Positions 46,240-55,105 of a stretch of DNA of 64,000 bases are shown here, piece after piece. Each line of letters begins with the position of its first letter. The stretch's first letter is position 1. The position numbers and the translations under genes are program-made. Under the pieces are notes generated by a model, which saw nothing but the letters and a program-made list of their open reading frames with translations, had not been told where the DNA came from and did no database searches. Origin of the DNA: Janthinobacterium sp. BJB426 (lineage in GTDB: Bacteria > Pseudomonadota > Gammaproteobacteria > Burkholderiales > Burkholderiaceae_D); assembly GCF_002735705.1 (NCBI RefSeq), contig NZ_PDZL01000004.1:394011-458010 (forward strand), read 5' to 3'.

Positions 46240-48039
46240 ATGCTACGCCACGCCCTGCTGTCCGCCGCCTTGTTTTCCCTGTTTGCCGTCAATGCGCATG
46301 CCGCGCGCGATATGCGGCTGTCTTCCCTGAAAACGGTGGCCGAGTACTCGGGCTTCAAGAATACGGGCCGCTACGAGGAAGTGGAAGCCTTGTGCCGGCG
46401 CTTCGAGGAGCACCGTCCGAAACAGGTGCGCTGCTTTGAATTTGGCCGCACGCCGGAAAACCGCCCCATGCTGGCGCTGGCCGTTTCCAACACGGGTGCG
46501 CTGACGCCGGACGCGGCCAGGCTGCGCAAGATACCGGTACTGCTGGTGCAGGGTGGCATCCATGCGGGGGAAATCGACGGCAAGGATGCAGGTTTCCTGG
46601 CCTTGCGCGAAGTATTGGAGGGCAAGGCGGCGCCCGGCGCGCTGGACAAGCAGGTGCTGCTGTTCGTGCCGGTCTTCAATGTCGATGGCCATGAGCGCTT
46701 CGGCCAGTGGAACCGTCCGAACCAGCGCGGCCCCGTGGAAATGGGCTGGCGCAGCACGGCGCAAAACTACAATCTGAACCGCGAATACATGAAGGCCGAT
46801 ACGCCCGAAATGCAGCACATGCTGGCGCTGGTGAACGCCTGGGATCCGCTGGCGTATGTCGACCTGCACGTCACCGATGGCGCCCAGTTCGAACCCGATA
46901 TCTCGATTCAGGTCGAACCCGTGCATGCGGGCGATGCGGCCTTGCGCGCGGCGGGAACGGCGCTGCGCGACGGTGTGCTGGCCGACCTGGCAAAGCAGGG
47001 TTCCGATCCGAAGCCGTTCTACATGTCATTTGCCGAAGAAGACAATCCGCAGTCGGGTTTTGTCGATTCGACGCCGAACCCGCGCTTTTCGCACGGCTAT
47101 TTCCTGTTGCGTAACCGTTTCGGCGTGCTGGTGGAAACCCACTCGTGGAAGGACTACCCGACCCGCGTGCGCATCACGCGCAACACCATCATTTCCCTTC
47201 TTTCGCAGATGGCGCAGCATGGCGCGCAGTGGCGGCAAACCGCCTCGGAGGCGGACCAGCGGGCGACGCAGCTGGCCGGCAGTGCGCTGCCCCTCAGCTA
47301 CAAGACCACGGAGAAAAGCCGCATGATCGCGTTTCGCGGCTATGCGTATACGCGCACGCCGTCCGAGGTGTCGGGCGCCCTGATGACGCGCTATGACGAA
47401 AAGACACCGCAGATCTGGAATGTGCCGCTGCGCGACGAGATCGTGCCTGACCTGCAGCTGACCGCACCGAAGGCCGGTTACCTGGTGCCGCGCGCGGAGG
47501 CGGCCATGGTGGGCGCCAAGCTGCGCCAGCACGGCATCGCCTACAAGGAAATGCGCAGCATCTTCGCCCGGCAGAATGTGGAAGTCTTCCGCGCCACTGC
47601 CGTCAAGTTTGGCGCGCAGTCGTTCGAGGGACGCCAGACGGCGGCGGTACAGGGCGAGTGGCAGAAAGAGGAGCGCCTCGTCGATGCCGGCGCGCTGTAC
47701 GTGCCCGTCAACCAGCCGAAGGCGCGCCTGGTGGTGGCGCTGCTCGAGCCGCGCGCGCCCGACTCGCTGCTGGCCTGGGGCAGCTTCAACACGGCGTTCG
47801 AGCGCAAGGAATACATGGAGGACTATGTGGCCGAGGATGTGGCGCGCGCGCAGTTGGCGGCCGATCCGGCGCTGGCGGCGCAGTTCCGGCAGAAGCTGGC
47901 CGACGAGCCCGAGTTTGCAAAGAATCCACGCGCGCGCCTGGAGTTTTTCGCCCGCCGCCACGCCTCGTGGGATGAGCGGCTGAATCTGTATCCGGTCATG
48001 CGCGTCGACGTCGCGCCTGTCAGTTTCATGGATTTGTAA
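46240..48039 (+). CDS. Exported M14-family zinc carboxypeptidase
   Basis: 599 residues with a signal peptide (about 1-21, ending AHA). The zinc-binding HxxE is His108/Glu111 in GGIHAGEIDGKD, the third ligand is probably His210 in DLHVTDG, and the catalytic Glu is Glu299 in VLVETHSW. FNVDGHERF and NLNREYMK are family features. The C-terminal 250 residues form a beta-rich accessory region of unknown role. It probably trims peptides in the periplasm or outside the cell. GGAG lies about ten bases before the ATG. Confidence 0.92.
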   Translation: MLRHALLSAALFSLFAVNAHAARDMRLSSLKTVAEYSGFKNTGRYEEVEALCRRFEEHRPKQVRCFEFGRTPENRPMLALAVSNTGALTPDAARLRKIPVLLVQGGIHAGEIDGKDAGFLALREVLEGKAAPGALDKQVLLFVPVFNVDGHERFGQWNRPNQRGPVEMGWRSTAQNYNLNREYMKADTPEMQHMLALVNAWDPLAYVDLHVTDGAQFEPDISIQVEPVHAGDAALRAAGTALRDGVLADLAKQGSDPKPFYMSFAEEDNPQSGFVDSTPNPRFSHGYFLLRNRFGVLVETHSWKDYPTRVRITRNTIISLLSQMAQHGAQWRQTASEADQRATQLAGSALPLSYKTTEKSRMIAFRGYAYTRTPSEVSGALMTRYDEKTPQIWNVPLRDEIVPDLQLTAPKAGYLVPRAEAAMVGAKLRQHGIAYKEMRSIFARQNVEVFRATAVKFGAQSFEGRQTAAVQGEWQKEERLVDAGALYVPVNQPKARLVVALLEPRAPDSLLAWGSFNTAFERKEYMEDYVAEDVARAQLAADPALAAQFRQKLADEPEFAKNPRARLEFFARRHASWDERLNLYPVMRVDVAPVSFMDL

Positions 48040-48158
48040 CGCCAATACGCGCGTCGCCGCACGGTGCACACCGAAGTTGTCAAATCGCGCAGATTAATCG
48101 AAAGAAAATGCTATTCTCCGCTCGATGCTGGCGCCGCCACCACGAGCAGGGAACATGC

Positions 48159-49304
48159 ATGGTCGACAAGACACTCTACAACCAGTACCGCGAGGCGTTT
48201 TTTCGCCTCTGCGACGCCGTCGGCGAGAATCAGGTGGAACAGGTGCGCAGCCTGCTCGAGGCCACGCCGCCGCTGCTGACCTTGCGCCGCTACAACATGG
48301 ATGACGGCGAATCGCTGCTGCATCTGGCCGCGGCCGGCGGCAGCCGCGAGGTCTGCGCCCTGCTCGTATCGCTGGGCATGGACGTCGATCTGCCCCTGCC
48401 CGGTTACCGCAACCTTACGCCGCTGGACGCGGCGGCAAGCCATGGCCACCTCGATACCTGCCGCTGGCTGCTCGAGCAGGGCGCCGCCGTCGATGGCTTG
48501 CCGGACAATATACTGTCGCCGCTGGACAGTGCCTGCGTTGGCGGCCACCAGGACGTGGTCGCATTGCTGCTGCAGCGGGGCGCCAATCCGAACCGCCTGC
48601 ATACGCGCTGGAACCAGGCGCCGGTCGATATCGCCACCGGCTGGGGCTTCCCCGGCATCGCCCGATTGCTCGCTGCCGCCGGCGGTGTCAGCATACTCGA
48701 CGTGCCGCAGCAAGCGGCCGCCTCGCCGCAGGAAGCGATCCGCACCTTCATGCACAACAGCGCCGGCTGGGTGCTGCCGGCCTTGTTCAGCCCGGACAGC
48801 GGCGACGCGCGCTTTTCGCTGGGCATCAGCTGCATCGGCGGCAAGCGCGATTTCAAGCTGTTGTTTACGGCCGGCCTGTTCCAGCAATCGCCGATGACCG
48901 AACTGGCCATCTGCCTGCCGGCCCGCTGGCCGCTGACCGTGCATGGCTTCGCGGAGCACAGCCCCTGGCGCTTTCCCGTGGCGCTGCTGGCGCGCCTGGG
49001 ACGGCGCACGCTCGACCTGGCCAGCCTGGCGGCGGGCGAGCTGCTGCGGCGCGACGATCCACACCTGGCGGACCTGGCCTGGCCGGACGGCGTCGATGCG
49101 TTGCTGGCCATCGACAAGCGCTGGAATCCGGCGCCGGAGGAAGGCGACATCGCCGACGATGACAAGGTCACCATCTATCTGCTGGTGCCGGTGGCATTCA
49201 CCAAAAAAGGCGCGCCCGACGCCAGCGCCTTGCCGGCCCTGATGGAACGCAAGCTCAAAGGCAGCTGGAAAGTGTCGGCCCTGCCTGTCCCCGTCATTGG
49301 CTAG
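48159..49304 (+). CDS. Ankyrin-repeat protein with possible SUFU-like C-terminal domain
   Basis: 381 residues from ATG 48159 (AGGGAAC upstream); an overlapping ATG at 48155 is out of frame. Four to five ankyrin repeats occupy about residues 15-180 (GESLLHLAAAGGSREVCALL, NLTPLDAAASHGHLDTCRWL, LSPLDSACVGGHQDVVALLL). The C-terminal 180 residues contain KLLFTAGLFQQSPMTELAI, a LPARWPLT segment and IYLLVPVAF, which resemble the suppressor-of-fused (SUFU) fold. That fold appears in bacterial immunity proteins of polymorphic toxins, but no toxin gene is adjacent. The SUFU assignment is a by-eye inference. There is no signal peptide. Confidence 0.82.
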   Translation: MVDKTLYNQYREAFFRLCDAVGENQVEQVRSLLEATPPLLTLRRYNMDDGESLLHLAAAGGSREVCALLVSLGMDVDLPLPGYRNLTPLDAAASHGHLDTCRWLLEQGAAVDGLPDNILSPLDSACVGGHQDVVALLLQRGANPNRLHTRWNQAPVDIATGWGFPGIARLLAAAGGVSILDVPQQAAASPQEAIRTFMHNSAGWVLPALFSPDSGDARFSLGISCIGGKRDFKLLFTAGLFQQSPMTELAICLPARWPLTVHGFAEHSPWRFPVALLARLGRRTLDLASLAAGELLRRDDPHLADLAWPDGVDALLAIDKRWNPAPEEGDIADDDKVTIYLLVPVAFTKKGAPDASALPALMERKLKGSWKVSALPVPVIG

Positions 49305-49409
49305 CGTGCACGCGCACAGGACCAGATCAAGCCGGCCAGCCTGCAGCGATGTTATCCTGACTATGCATCTTCCGCGTCCGCGCGCAACCTGTTCACGCAT
49401 CGGTTTTTC

Positions 49410-50561
49410 ATGACACAAAAAATTCTGGTCCTGAGCGTTTCGGCCGGCGCCGGCCACATGCGCGCGGCGCAAGCCATCGAGGCGTATGCGGCGCGCGATG
49501 ACCACGGTGGCGGCGGCCCTGCGGCGCAGGCTCTGCATCTCGACGTGATGGATTTCGTCACGCCCGCCTTTCGCAAGCTGTACACGGATGTGTATATCAA
49601 GCTGGTCAACAAGGCGCCCGCGCTGTGGGGCTATCTGTATCACGCCACCCACGATGCGCCGCGCGACAGCTCGATGCAGCGCCTGCGCCGCGCCGTCGAG
49701 CGCCTCAACACGCGTGCGCTGATGGCGCAGATCGCCGCCTTCCAGCCCGACGCCATCATCTGCACGCATTTCCTGCCGGCCGAACTGCTGTCGCGCGCAC
49801 TGCGCCAGCAGCAGCTGGCTTGCCCCGTGTGGGTGCAGGTCACGGATTTCGACCTGCACCGCATGTGGGTGCACGAGCAGATGCAGGGCTATTTCGCCGC
49901 CACCGACGAAGTGGCGTTTCGCATGCGCCACGAAGGCATCCCCGTCGAACGCATCCACGTGACGGGCATCCCCATCATGCCCGCGTTTGCGCAGGCACCC
50001 GGACGCGTGCAGAGCGCGCAGGCATTTGGCCTCGACCCGCAGCGCACGACGATACTGCTGATGGGCGGCGGGGCGGGACTGGGCAGCCTTGAAACGGTCG
50101 CCGCGCGCCTGCTGGCGCTGCCGGGCGACTTCCAGCTGATCGTACTGGCGGGGAAGAACGCCGCCGCGCTGGCGGCGCTGCAGGCACTGGCTGGCCAGTA
50201 TCCCGGCCGCCTGCTGGCGCAAGGCTTTACCAGCGAAGTCGAGCGCCTGATGGCGTGTGCCGACCTGGTGATCACCAAGCCGGGCGGGTTGACCACCTCG
50301 GAATGCCTGGCGCTGGGCTTGCCCATGATCGTCAACTCGCCGATTCCCGGCCAGGAAGAGCGCAATGCCGACTATCTGCTGGAGCAGGGCGTGGCCCTGA
50401 AAGCATTCGATGCCGTGACCCTGGAATACCGCGTGCGCCTGTTGCTCGATCATCCTGAACAGTTGCAAGCCATGCGCGCGAAAGCGCTGGCCCTGGGCCG
50501 CCCGCGCGCCGCGTTGGACGTGCTGGCGCAGGTGCTGCGCGCTGACGCCGTTCTTCAATAA
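49410..50561 (+). CDS. MGDG-synthase/UgtP-like glycosyltransferase (GT28 family)
   Basis: 383 residues. The N-terminal domain has LSVSAGAGHMRAAQAIE, the MGDG-synthase-type glycine loop near the membrane-associated face. The C-terminal GT-B domain has LLMGGGAGLG and the donor-binding ADLVITKPGGLTTSECLALGLP and PGQEERNADYL. Such enzymes move glucose or galactose from a UDP-sugar to diacylglycerol to make membrane glycolipids. The phosphatase gene begins 10 bases later. The sugar and acceptor are inferences from the family. Confidence 0.9.
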   Translation: MTQKILVLSVSAGAGHMRAAQAIEAYAARDDHGGGGPAAQALHLDVMDFVTPAFRKLYTDVYIKLVNKAPALWGYLYHATHDAPRDSSMQRLRRAVERLNTRALMAQIAAFQPDAIICTHFLPAELLSRALRQQQLACPVWVQVTDFDLHRMWVHEQMQGYFAATDEVAFRMRHEGIPVERIHVTGIPIMPAFAQAPGRVQSAQAFGLDPQRTTILLMGGGAGLGSLETVAARLLALPGDFQLIVLAGKNAAALAALQALAGQYPGRLLAQGFTSEVERLMACADLVITKPGGLTTSECLALGLPMIVNSPIPGQEERNADYLLEQGVALKAFDAVTLEYRVRLLLDHPEQLQAMRAKALALGRPRAALDVLAQVLRADAVLQ

Positions 50562-50571
50562 CAAGGAAGCC

Positions 50572-51144
50572 ATGATATTGCATGTCGTACTTTTGACCCT
50601 CGCCCTGGGGCTGGCCGCCGTGCCGGCCGGGGCACAGCCATCGCCGCCACGCCACCCTGACTGGGCCACGCCGCTGCCGCAGGTGTCGAACCTGCACCAG
50701 GTCACGCCCGTCTTGTACCGCAGCGCCAGGCTGGACAGCGCCGACGTGGCCCAGTTGCAGGCGCTGGGCGTGAAGACGGTGATCAGCCTGCGCTCCTTCC
50801 ACTCCGATACGCAGGTGCTCGATGGCAGCGGCATCCGCGCCGTGCGCATTCCCATCAATACCTGGGCCATCCGCGACAAGCACGTGATCGACACCATGCG
50901 CGCCATCCGCGCCGCCGGACAGCAGGGACCCGTGCTGCTGCACTGCCTGCACGGCGCCGACCGCACGGGCATGATGGCCGCCATGTACCGCATGCTGTAC
51001 CAGGGCTGGCCGCGCGACAAGGCGATAGACGAGCTGAAAAATGGCGGCTATGGCTACCACGCCGTGTGGAAAAATATCGAAAGCTACCTCAAGCGCGTGA
51101 ATGTGGACGAACTACGCGCACGTATCGATGCGCCGCAACCCTGA
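50572..51144 (+). CDS. Exported dual-specificity/tyrosine phosphatase-like protein
   Basis: 190 residues. A signal peptide (about 1-22, AGA) is followed by a cysteine phosphatase domain with general-acid region VRIPINTWAIRD and the P-loop HCLHGADRTG, which fits HC(X)5R(S/T). Bacterial members of this type can dephosphorylate proteins, inositol phosphates or lipids such as phosphatidylglycerol phosphate. AAGGAAG precedes the ATG, 10 bases after the glycosyltransferase stop, so the two are an operon. Confidence 0.9.
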   Translation: MILHVVLLTLALGLAAVPAGAQPSPPRHPDWATPLPQVSNLHQVTPVLYRSARLDSADVAQLQALGVKTVISLRSFHSDTQVLDGSGIRAVRIPINTWAIRDKHVIDTMRAIRAAGQQGPVLLHCLHGADRTGMMAAMYRMLYQGWPRDKAIDELKNGGYGYHAVWKNIESYLKRVNVDELRARIDAPQP

Positions 51145-51207
51145 TACCCCGCTGGCGCGCCACTTCAGGCATGATTGCGATTCCAATCACGTTTTTCCGG
51201 AATCCGC

Positions 51208-53037
51208 ATGGAACACCACAGCTTTCTCATCAACATACTGTTTTACCTGGTCGCCGCCATCATCATGGTGCCGCTGGCCAAGCGCCTGGGCATGGGCGCC
51301 GTGCTGGGTTACCTGGTGGCCGGCGTCGTCATCGGACCGTGGGGCCTGGGCCTGATCAAGAACGTCGAGGTCATCCTCAGCTTTTCCGAATTCGGCGTTG
51401 TGCTGCTGCTGTTCCTGATCGGGCTGGAACTCGAACCGAAGCGATTGTGGCTGCTGCGCCGCCCGATTTTCGGCTGGGGCGGGGCGCAGGTGGGCGTCGT
51501 CAGCGCGGGCTTGTGCGCCGTGGCCATGGCCTTTGGCGTGGACTGGCGCACGGCGCTGGTCGGCGCGCTGGGGCTGTCGCTGTCGTCGACGGCCATCGTG
51601 CTGGCCACCCTGGGTGAACGTAAATTAATGAGCACGCCGGCCGGTTCCGCCGGCTTTTCCATCTTGCTGTTCCAGGATATCGCCGCCATTCCCATGATCG
51701 CGCTGGTGCCCCTCTTGGGCGGCCTCGTCACGCACAGTGGCGAACCGGGCTGGCTGCGCGTGGCCAAGCTGGCGGCCGTGCTGGCGGCGCTGGTGATCGG
51801 CGGGCGCTTCCTCGTGAACCCCATCCTGCGCTTCATCGCCCGCACGGACTTGCGCGAAATCTTCACGGCCTTCGCCCTGCTGCTGGTGATCGCCATCTGC
51901 GTGCTGATGGAATCGGTGGGCCTGTCGATGGCGCTGGGCACTTTCATGGCGGGCGTGCTGCTGGCCGACTCCGAATACCGCCATGAGCTCATTTCCGACC
52001 TGGAGCCGTTCAAGGGCCTGTTATTGGGCCTGTTCTTCATCGCCGTTGGCATGTCCGTCGATTTCGGCGTGCTGCGCGCGCAGCCCTTGCTGATCCTGGC
52101 CCTGGTGGCGGGCCTGCTGGCGGTGAAAATCGCCTTGCTGTATGTGCTGTCGAAGTTTGTCGACATTCCCCGCGGCCAGCAGCTGTTCTTTGCGCTGCTG
52201 CTGTCGCAGGGCGGCGAATTCGCCTTCGTCGTGTTTGCCGCCGCCGAGGCCGCGCACGTGTTTGCGCCAGAGACGGCCGCGCTACTGGTCGTGGTGGTGA
52301 CCCTGTCGATGGTGGCCACGCCCTTGCTGCTGCTGGCGCACGACAAATTCGTCGCGCCGCGCCTGCAGAGCGAGAAGAAGCGCCGCCCCGACGACCATAT
52401 CGAGGCGCAGGACAATCCCATCGTCATCGCCGGCTTTGGGCGCTTCGGCCAGATCATCGGCCGCCTGCTGGCGGCGAACAAGATCGGCGTGACGGTGCTC
52501 GATCACGATCCGGACCAGATCGACCTGCTGCGCAAGTTCGGTTTTAAAGTATTTTATGGCGACGCCACGCGCGTGGACTTGCTGGTGGCGGCCGGCATCG
52601 AAAAGGCCAGGGCGCTGGTGATCGCCATTGACAACGTGGAAGACAGCCTGGCCCTGGTCGACGCCGTGCGCCTGCGCCTGCCGGAACTGACGATTTTGGC
52701 GCGCGCGCGCAACGTCACGCATTACTATGAATTGATGAAGCGGGGCGTGACCCTGATCGAGCGCGAGACGTTTGCCGCGGCGCTGCTGTTGGGCGAGCAG
52801 ACCTTGCAGCAGGTGGGCTTCAGCGCGGAGCGGGCGCAGCGCGCGGCCGGCATCTTTGGCCGGCATAACCTGAAAACCCTGCTGGAAGTGGCGCCGCACT
52901 TCCAGGACCAGCAAAAAGTCATGTCCCTCACGCGCCAGGCGCGCGAGGAACTGGAAGACATGTTCGAGAGCGATGCGGCGGCGTTTGCGGCGGCTGAAAC
53001 TTCGGGGTCAGACCCGGGGGCAGACCTTCGGGTTTGA
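51208..53037 (+). CDS. Kef-type glutathione-gated K+/H+ antiporter (CPA2 family)
   Basis: 609 residues from ATG 51208; the open frame back to 51175 lacks support. About 12 transmembrane helices of the Na+/H+ exchanger fold occupy residues 5-380, with FLIGLELEP, SLSSTAIVLATL and LLFQDIAAIP. A cytoplasmic RCK/TrkA-N domain (about 408-525) shows GFGRFGQIIGRLL, DHDPDQ and FYGDATRVDLL almost as in KefC, so NAD(H)/glutathione-adduct gating is likely. The final ten residues run into a GGGTC/GACCC element and may not be conserved. Confidence 0.94.
   Translation: MEHHSFLINILFYLVAAIIMVPLAKRLGMGAVLGYLVAGVVIGPWGLGLIKNVEVILSFSEFGVVLLLFLIGLELEPKRLWLLRRPIFGWGGAQVGVVSAGLCAVAMAFGVDWRTALVGALGLSLSSTAIVLATLGERKLMSTPAGSAGFSILLFQDIAAIPMIALVPLLGGLVTHSGEPGWLRVAKLAAVLAALVIGGRFLVNPILRFIARTDLREIFTAFALLLVIAICVLMESVGLSMALGTFMAGVLLADSEYRHELISDLEPFKGLLLGLFFIAVGMSVDFGVLRAQPLLILALVAGLLAVKIALLYVLSKFVDIPRGQQLFFALLLSQGGEFAFVVFAAAEAAHVFAPETAALLVVVVTLSMVATPLLLLAHDKFVAPRLQSEKKRRPDDHIEAQDNPIVIAGFGRFGQIIGRLLAANKIGVTVLDHDPDQIDLLRKFGFKVFYGDATRVDLLVAAGIEKARALVIAIDNVEDSLALVDAVRLRLPELTILARARNVTHYYELMKRGVTLIERETFAAALLLGEQTLQQVGFSAERAQRAAGIFGRHNLKTLLEVAPHFQDQQKVMSLTRQAREELEDMFESDAAAFAAAETSGSDPGADLRV
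53004..53034. repeat. GGGTC-A-GACCC palindromic element at the antiporter 3' end
   Basis: GGGTC-A-GACCC (53005-53015) is a perfect palindrome around a single base, followed by a decayed second copy (GGGGGCAGACCTTCGGG). It encodes the last residues of the antiporter and abuts the convergent peptidase gene. Similar GGGTC/GACCC elements are, from general memory, frequent intergenic repeats in Oxalobacteraceae. Only this copy is present in the window. Confidence 0.4.
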
Positions 53038-53053
53038 TGGGGAGTCTCCAGCC

Positions 53054-54925
53054 TTATTTGCCCCGCTTCGCTTCAATCGCCTCGATCTGATCCATGATGC
53101 CGTTCATGCGCGCCACCAGCGCCTGGTACGGTTTTGGCGAAGCCAGGTCGACGCCGGCCGCCTTCACCAGCTCATACGGGTAGGCCGAGCCGCCCGCACT
53201 GAGCATCTTCAGGTAGGCAGCCAGCGCGCCGGGTTCCTTGTCGAGGATGCGCTGCGCGAAATCCTGTGCCGCCGCGATCGAGGTGGCGTACTGGAACACG
53301 TAGAAGCCGTGATAAAAATGCGGCACATAGGCCCATTCCAGCGCGTAGGCGGGATCGATGGTCATGACGCCTTGCGCTTCGCCATGGTAGCGCTTGAGGA
53401 TGCCGGCATAGATGGCCGTGATTTCTTCACCCGTCAGCGATTCTCCCTTGTCTACCTTGCCGTGGATGGCGGCCTCGAATTCGGCGAACATGGCCTGGCG
53501 GAAGTAGGTGCCGCGCAGGTTTTCCAGCGCCGCGCCCAGGTACAGCAGGCGCTCGTCGTCATCCCTGGCCTGCTTCAGGCGCGCGTCGAGCAGCAGCGCC
53601 TCGTTCGTCGTCGAGGCGATTTCCGCGACAAAGATGCTGTATGGCGCATAGATCGATGGCTGCGCCTTGTTGGCCAGCACCGAGTGCATGGCGTGACCCC
53701 ATTCGTGCGTCAGGGTGCTGACGGCTTCGTAATTGTCCGTGTAGTTAAGCAGCACGAACGGGTGCACGTCATACGCGTCGCCATTCATGTAGGCGCCCGC
53801 CGCCTTGCGCGGGCGCGGGTACACATCCATCCAGCGCGCGTCCACGGCGGCGCTCAATGCCTTGACATAGTCGGGGCCCAGCGGCGCGACGGAGGCCAGC
53901 ATCATCTGCTTGCCTTCGGCCAGCGGGAACGTGCGGTCGCTTTTCAGCAGCGGCGCATAGATGTCGTAGTACGCGAGGTCCTTGACGCCCAGCATGCGCG
54001 CGCGCAGCTTGAAGTAGCGGTGCAGGGTGGGCAGGTTGGCGTTGGTTTGCGCGATCAGGGTCTGGTAGACGGCAGGCGGCAGATGGTCGGCGTCGAGCGC
54101 GGCGCTTTGCGAGTCGGCATAGCGCCGCACCTTGGCGTAGGCGGCATCCGTCTTCAGCTGGCCGTACAGGGTTTCGCCGAACGTGCGTTCATATTCCTTC
54201 CACTTGCCGAAGAAGGCGTCGAACACCAGCTTGCGGTCGGCGCGCAGGTCGTCGTCGCGGTACTTGGTATAGGCCGCCTGGTCGAGGCGCACCTGCGTGC
54301 CATCCGACAGTGTGACGGTGGGCCACGCGATTTCCGCATTGGCCAGGGTGCGGTAGACGCTGGCGGCCGAGCTTGTTGCCAGGCCGAACTGGGCCACCAA
54401 CTGTTCGCCTGCTGCGTCGAGCGTATGCGGTGCGCTGCGCAGCATGTTGCTCAGTTGAAAGCGGTACAGCTGCAAGTCCTTGTCTTGCGCCAGCATGGCG
54501 TCGATGCGCTTGCTGCCCAGGGCGAGGATTTCCGGCTGCAAAAAGGTCGTCGCCTGGGAAAAGTCGTTGCCCAGCAGGGCGGCGCGCTGGTTCAGCTGGT
54601 TGCCCTTGCTGTCGCCCGTGTCCTGGTCGTAATACTGCGCCGCATAGGTGCTGAGCGTGTTGACGCGCTTGCGCGCCTCGGCGACCAGACCCAGGCAGCT
54701 TTTCAGGCGGGCGGGCGAGGCTTTCAACTGCCCCTTGCAGGCGCCCAGTTGCTGCAGCTGGGCCGACAGCTTTTTCGCGTCGGCGTCGAAGGCGGCGTCG
54801 TTTTGATACAGCGCCGTCAGGTCCCAGCGGTCGGCCTGGCGGTCGGCGGGAGCGGCAGAGGCGGTGGCGAGGCCGAGGGCCAGCAGGGAGAACAGCAGGG
54901 GGCGCTTGAGCGCGGATGGCGTCAT
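53054..54925 (-). CDS. Exported M3-family oligoendopeptidase (PepF-like)
   Basis: 623 residues. The zinc motif HEWGH is at residues 407-411 in STLTHEWGHAMH, with the third ligand Glu in the downstream FVAEIASTTNEALL. PepF-type motifs DARWMDVYPRPRKAAGAY and HPFVLLNYTDN are present. Most M3 oligopeptidases are cytosolic, but this one has an N-terminal signal peptide (about 1-24, ending ASAA), so it should act in the periplasm. It is convergent with the antiporter gene (16-base gap). Confidence 0.93.
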   Translation of the reverse strand: MTPSALKRPLLFSLLALGLATASAAPADRQADRWDLTALYQNDAAFDADAKKLSAQLQQLGACKGQLKASPARLKSCLGLVAEARKRVNTLSTYAAQYYDQDTGDSKGNQLNQRAALLGNDFSQATTFLQPEILALGSKRIDAMLAQDKDLQLYRFQLSNMLRSAPHTLDAAGEQLVAQFGLATSSAASVYRTLANAEIAWPTVTLSDGTQVRLDQAAYTKYRDDDLRADRKLVFDAFFGKWKEYERTFGETLYGQLKTDAAYAKVRRYADSQSAALDADHLPPAVYQTLIAQTNANLPTLHRYFKLRARMLGVKDLAYYDIYAPLLKSDRTFPLAEGKQMMLASVAPLGPDYVKALSAAVDARWMDVYPRPRKAAGAYMNGDAYDVHPFVLLNYTDNYEAVSTLTHEWGHAMHSVLANKAQPSIYAPYSIFVAEIASTTNEALLLDARLKQARDDDERLLYLGAALENLRGTYFRQAMFAEFEAAIHGKVDKGESLTGEEITAIYAGILKRYHGEAQGVMTIDPAYALEWAYVPHFYHGFYVFQYATSIAAAQDFAQRILDKEPGALAAYLKMLSAGGSAYPYELVKAAGVDLASPKPYQALVARMNGIMDQIEAIEAKRGK

Positions 54926-55054
54926 GGTTCATTCCAGTGAGGTTGTCGGAAGAATGCGTGCTGACCGCCGGGCAGGAATGCGCGCGTGACACATCGCGTA
55001 CCGGCAGAGCTGACTACGGTACATCAAATGGACGCAGGGGGAAAGAGGAGGGAT

Positions 55055-55077
55055 GCCGCCACCTGGGCGGTGGCGGC
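55055..55077 (-). terminator. Probable terminator hairpin after ttcA
   Basis: GCCGCCACC (55055-55063) and GGTGGCGGC (55069-55077) are exact complements over a five-base loop. In the minus direction a pyrimidine-rich but not pure T tract follows (ATCCCTCCTCTTTC). It lies just downstream of the ttcA stop. Confidence 0.45.
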
Positions 55078-55105
55078 GAAAACAACACGGGCTTACAACA
55101 GCGGC

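Noticed and set aside
48111..51020. 969-codon minus-strand frame spanning three plus-strand genes
   Set aside because: It crosses gene boundaries that are well supported on the plus strand and shows no protein-family motif.
52973..54940. 655-codon plus-strand frame over the M3 peptidase
   Set aside because: Antisense to a gene with HEWGH zinc motif and signal peptide; composition is unlike real proteins of this genome.
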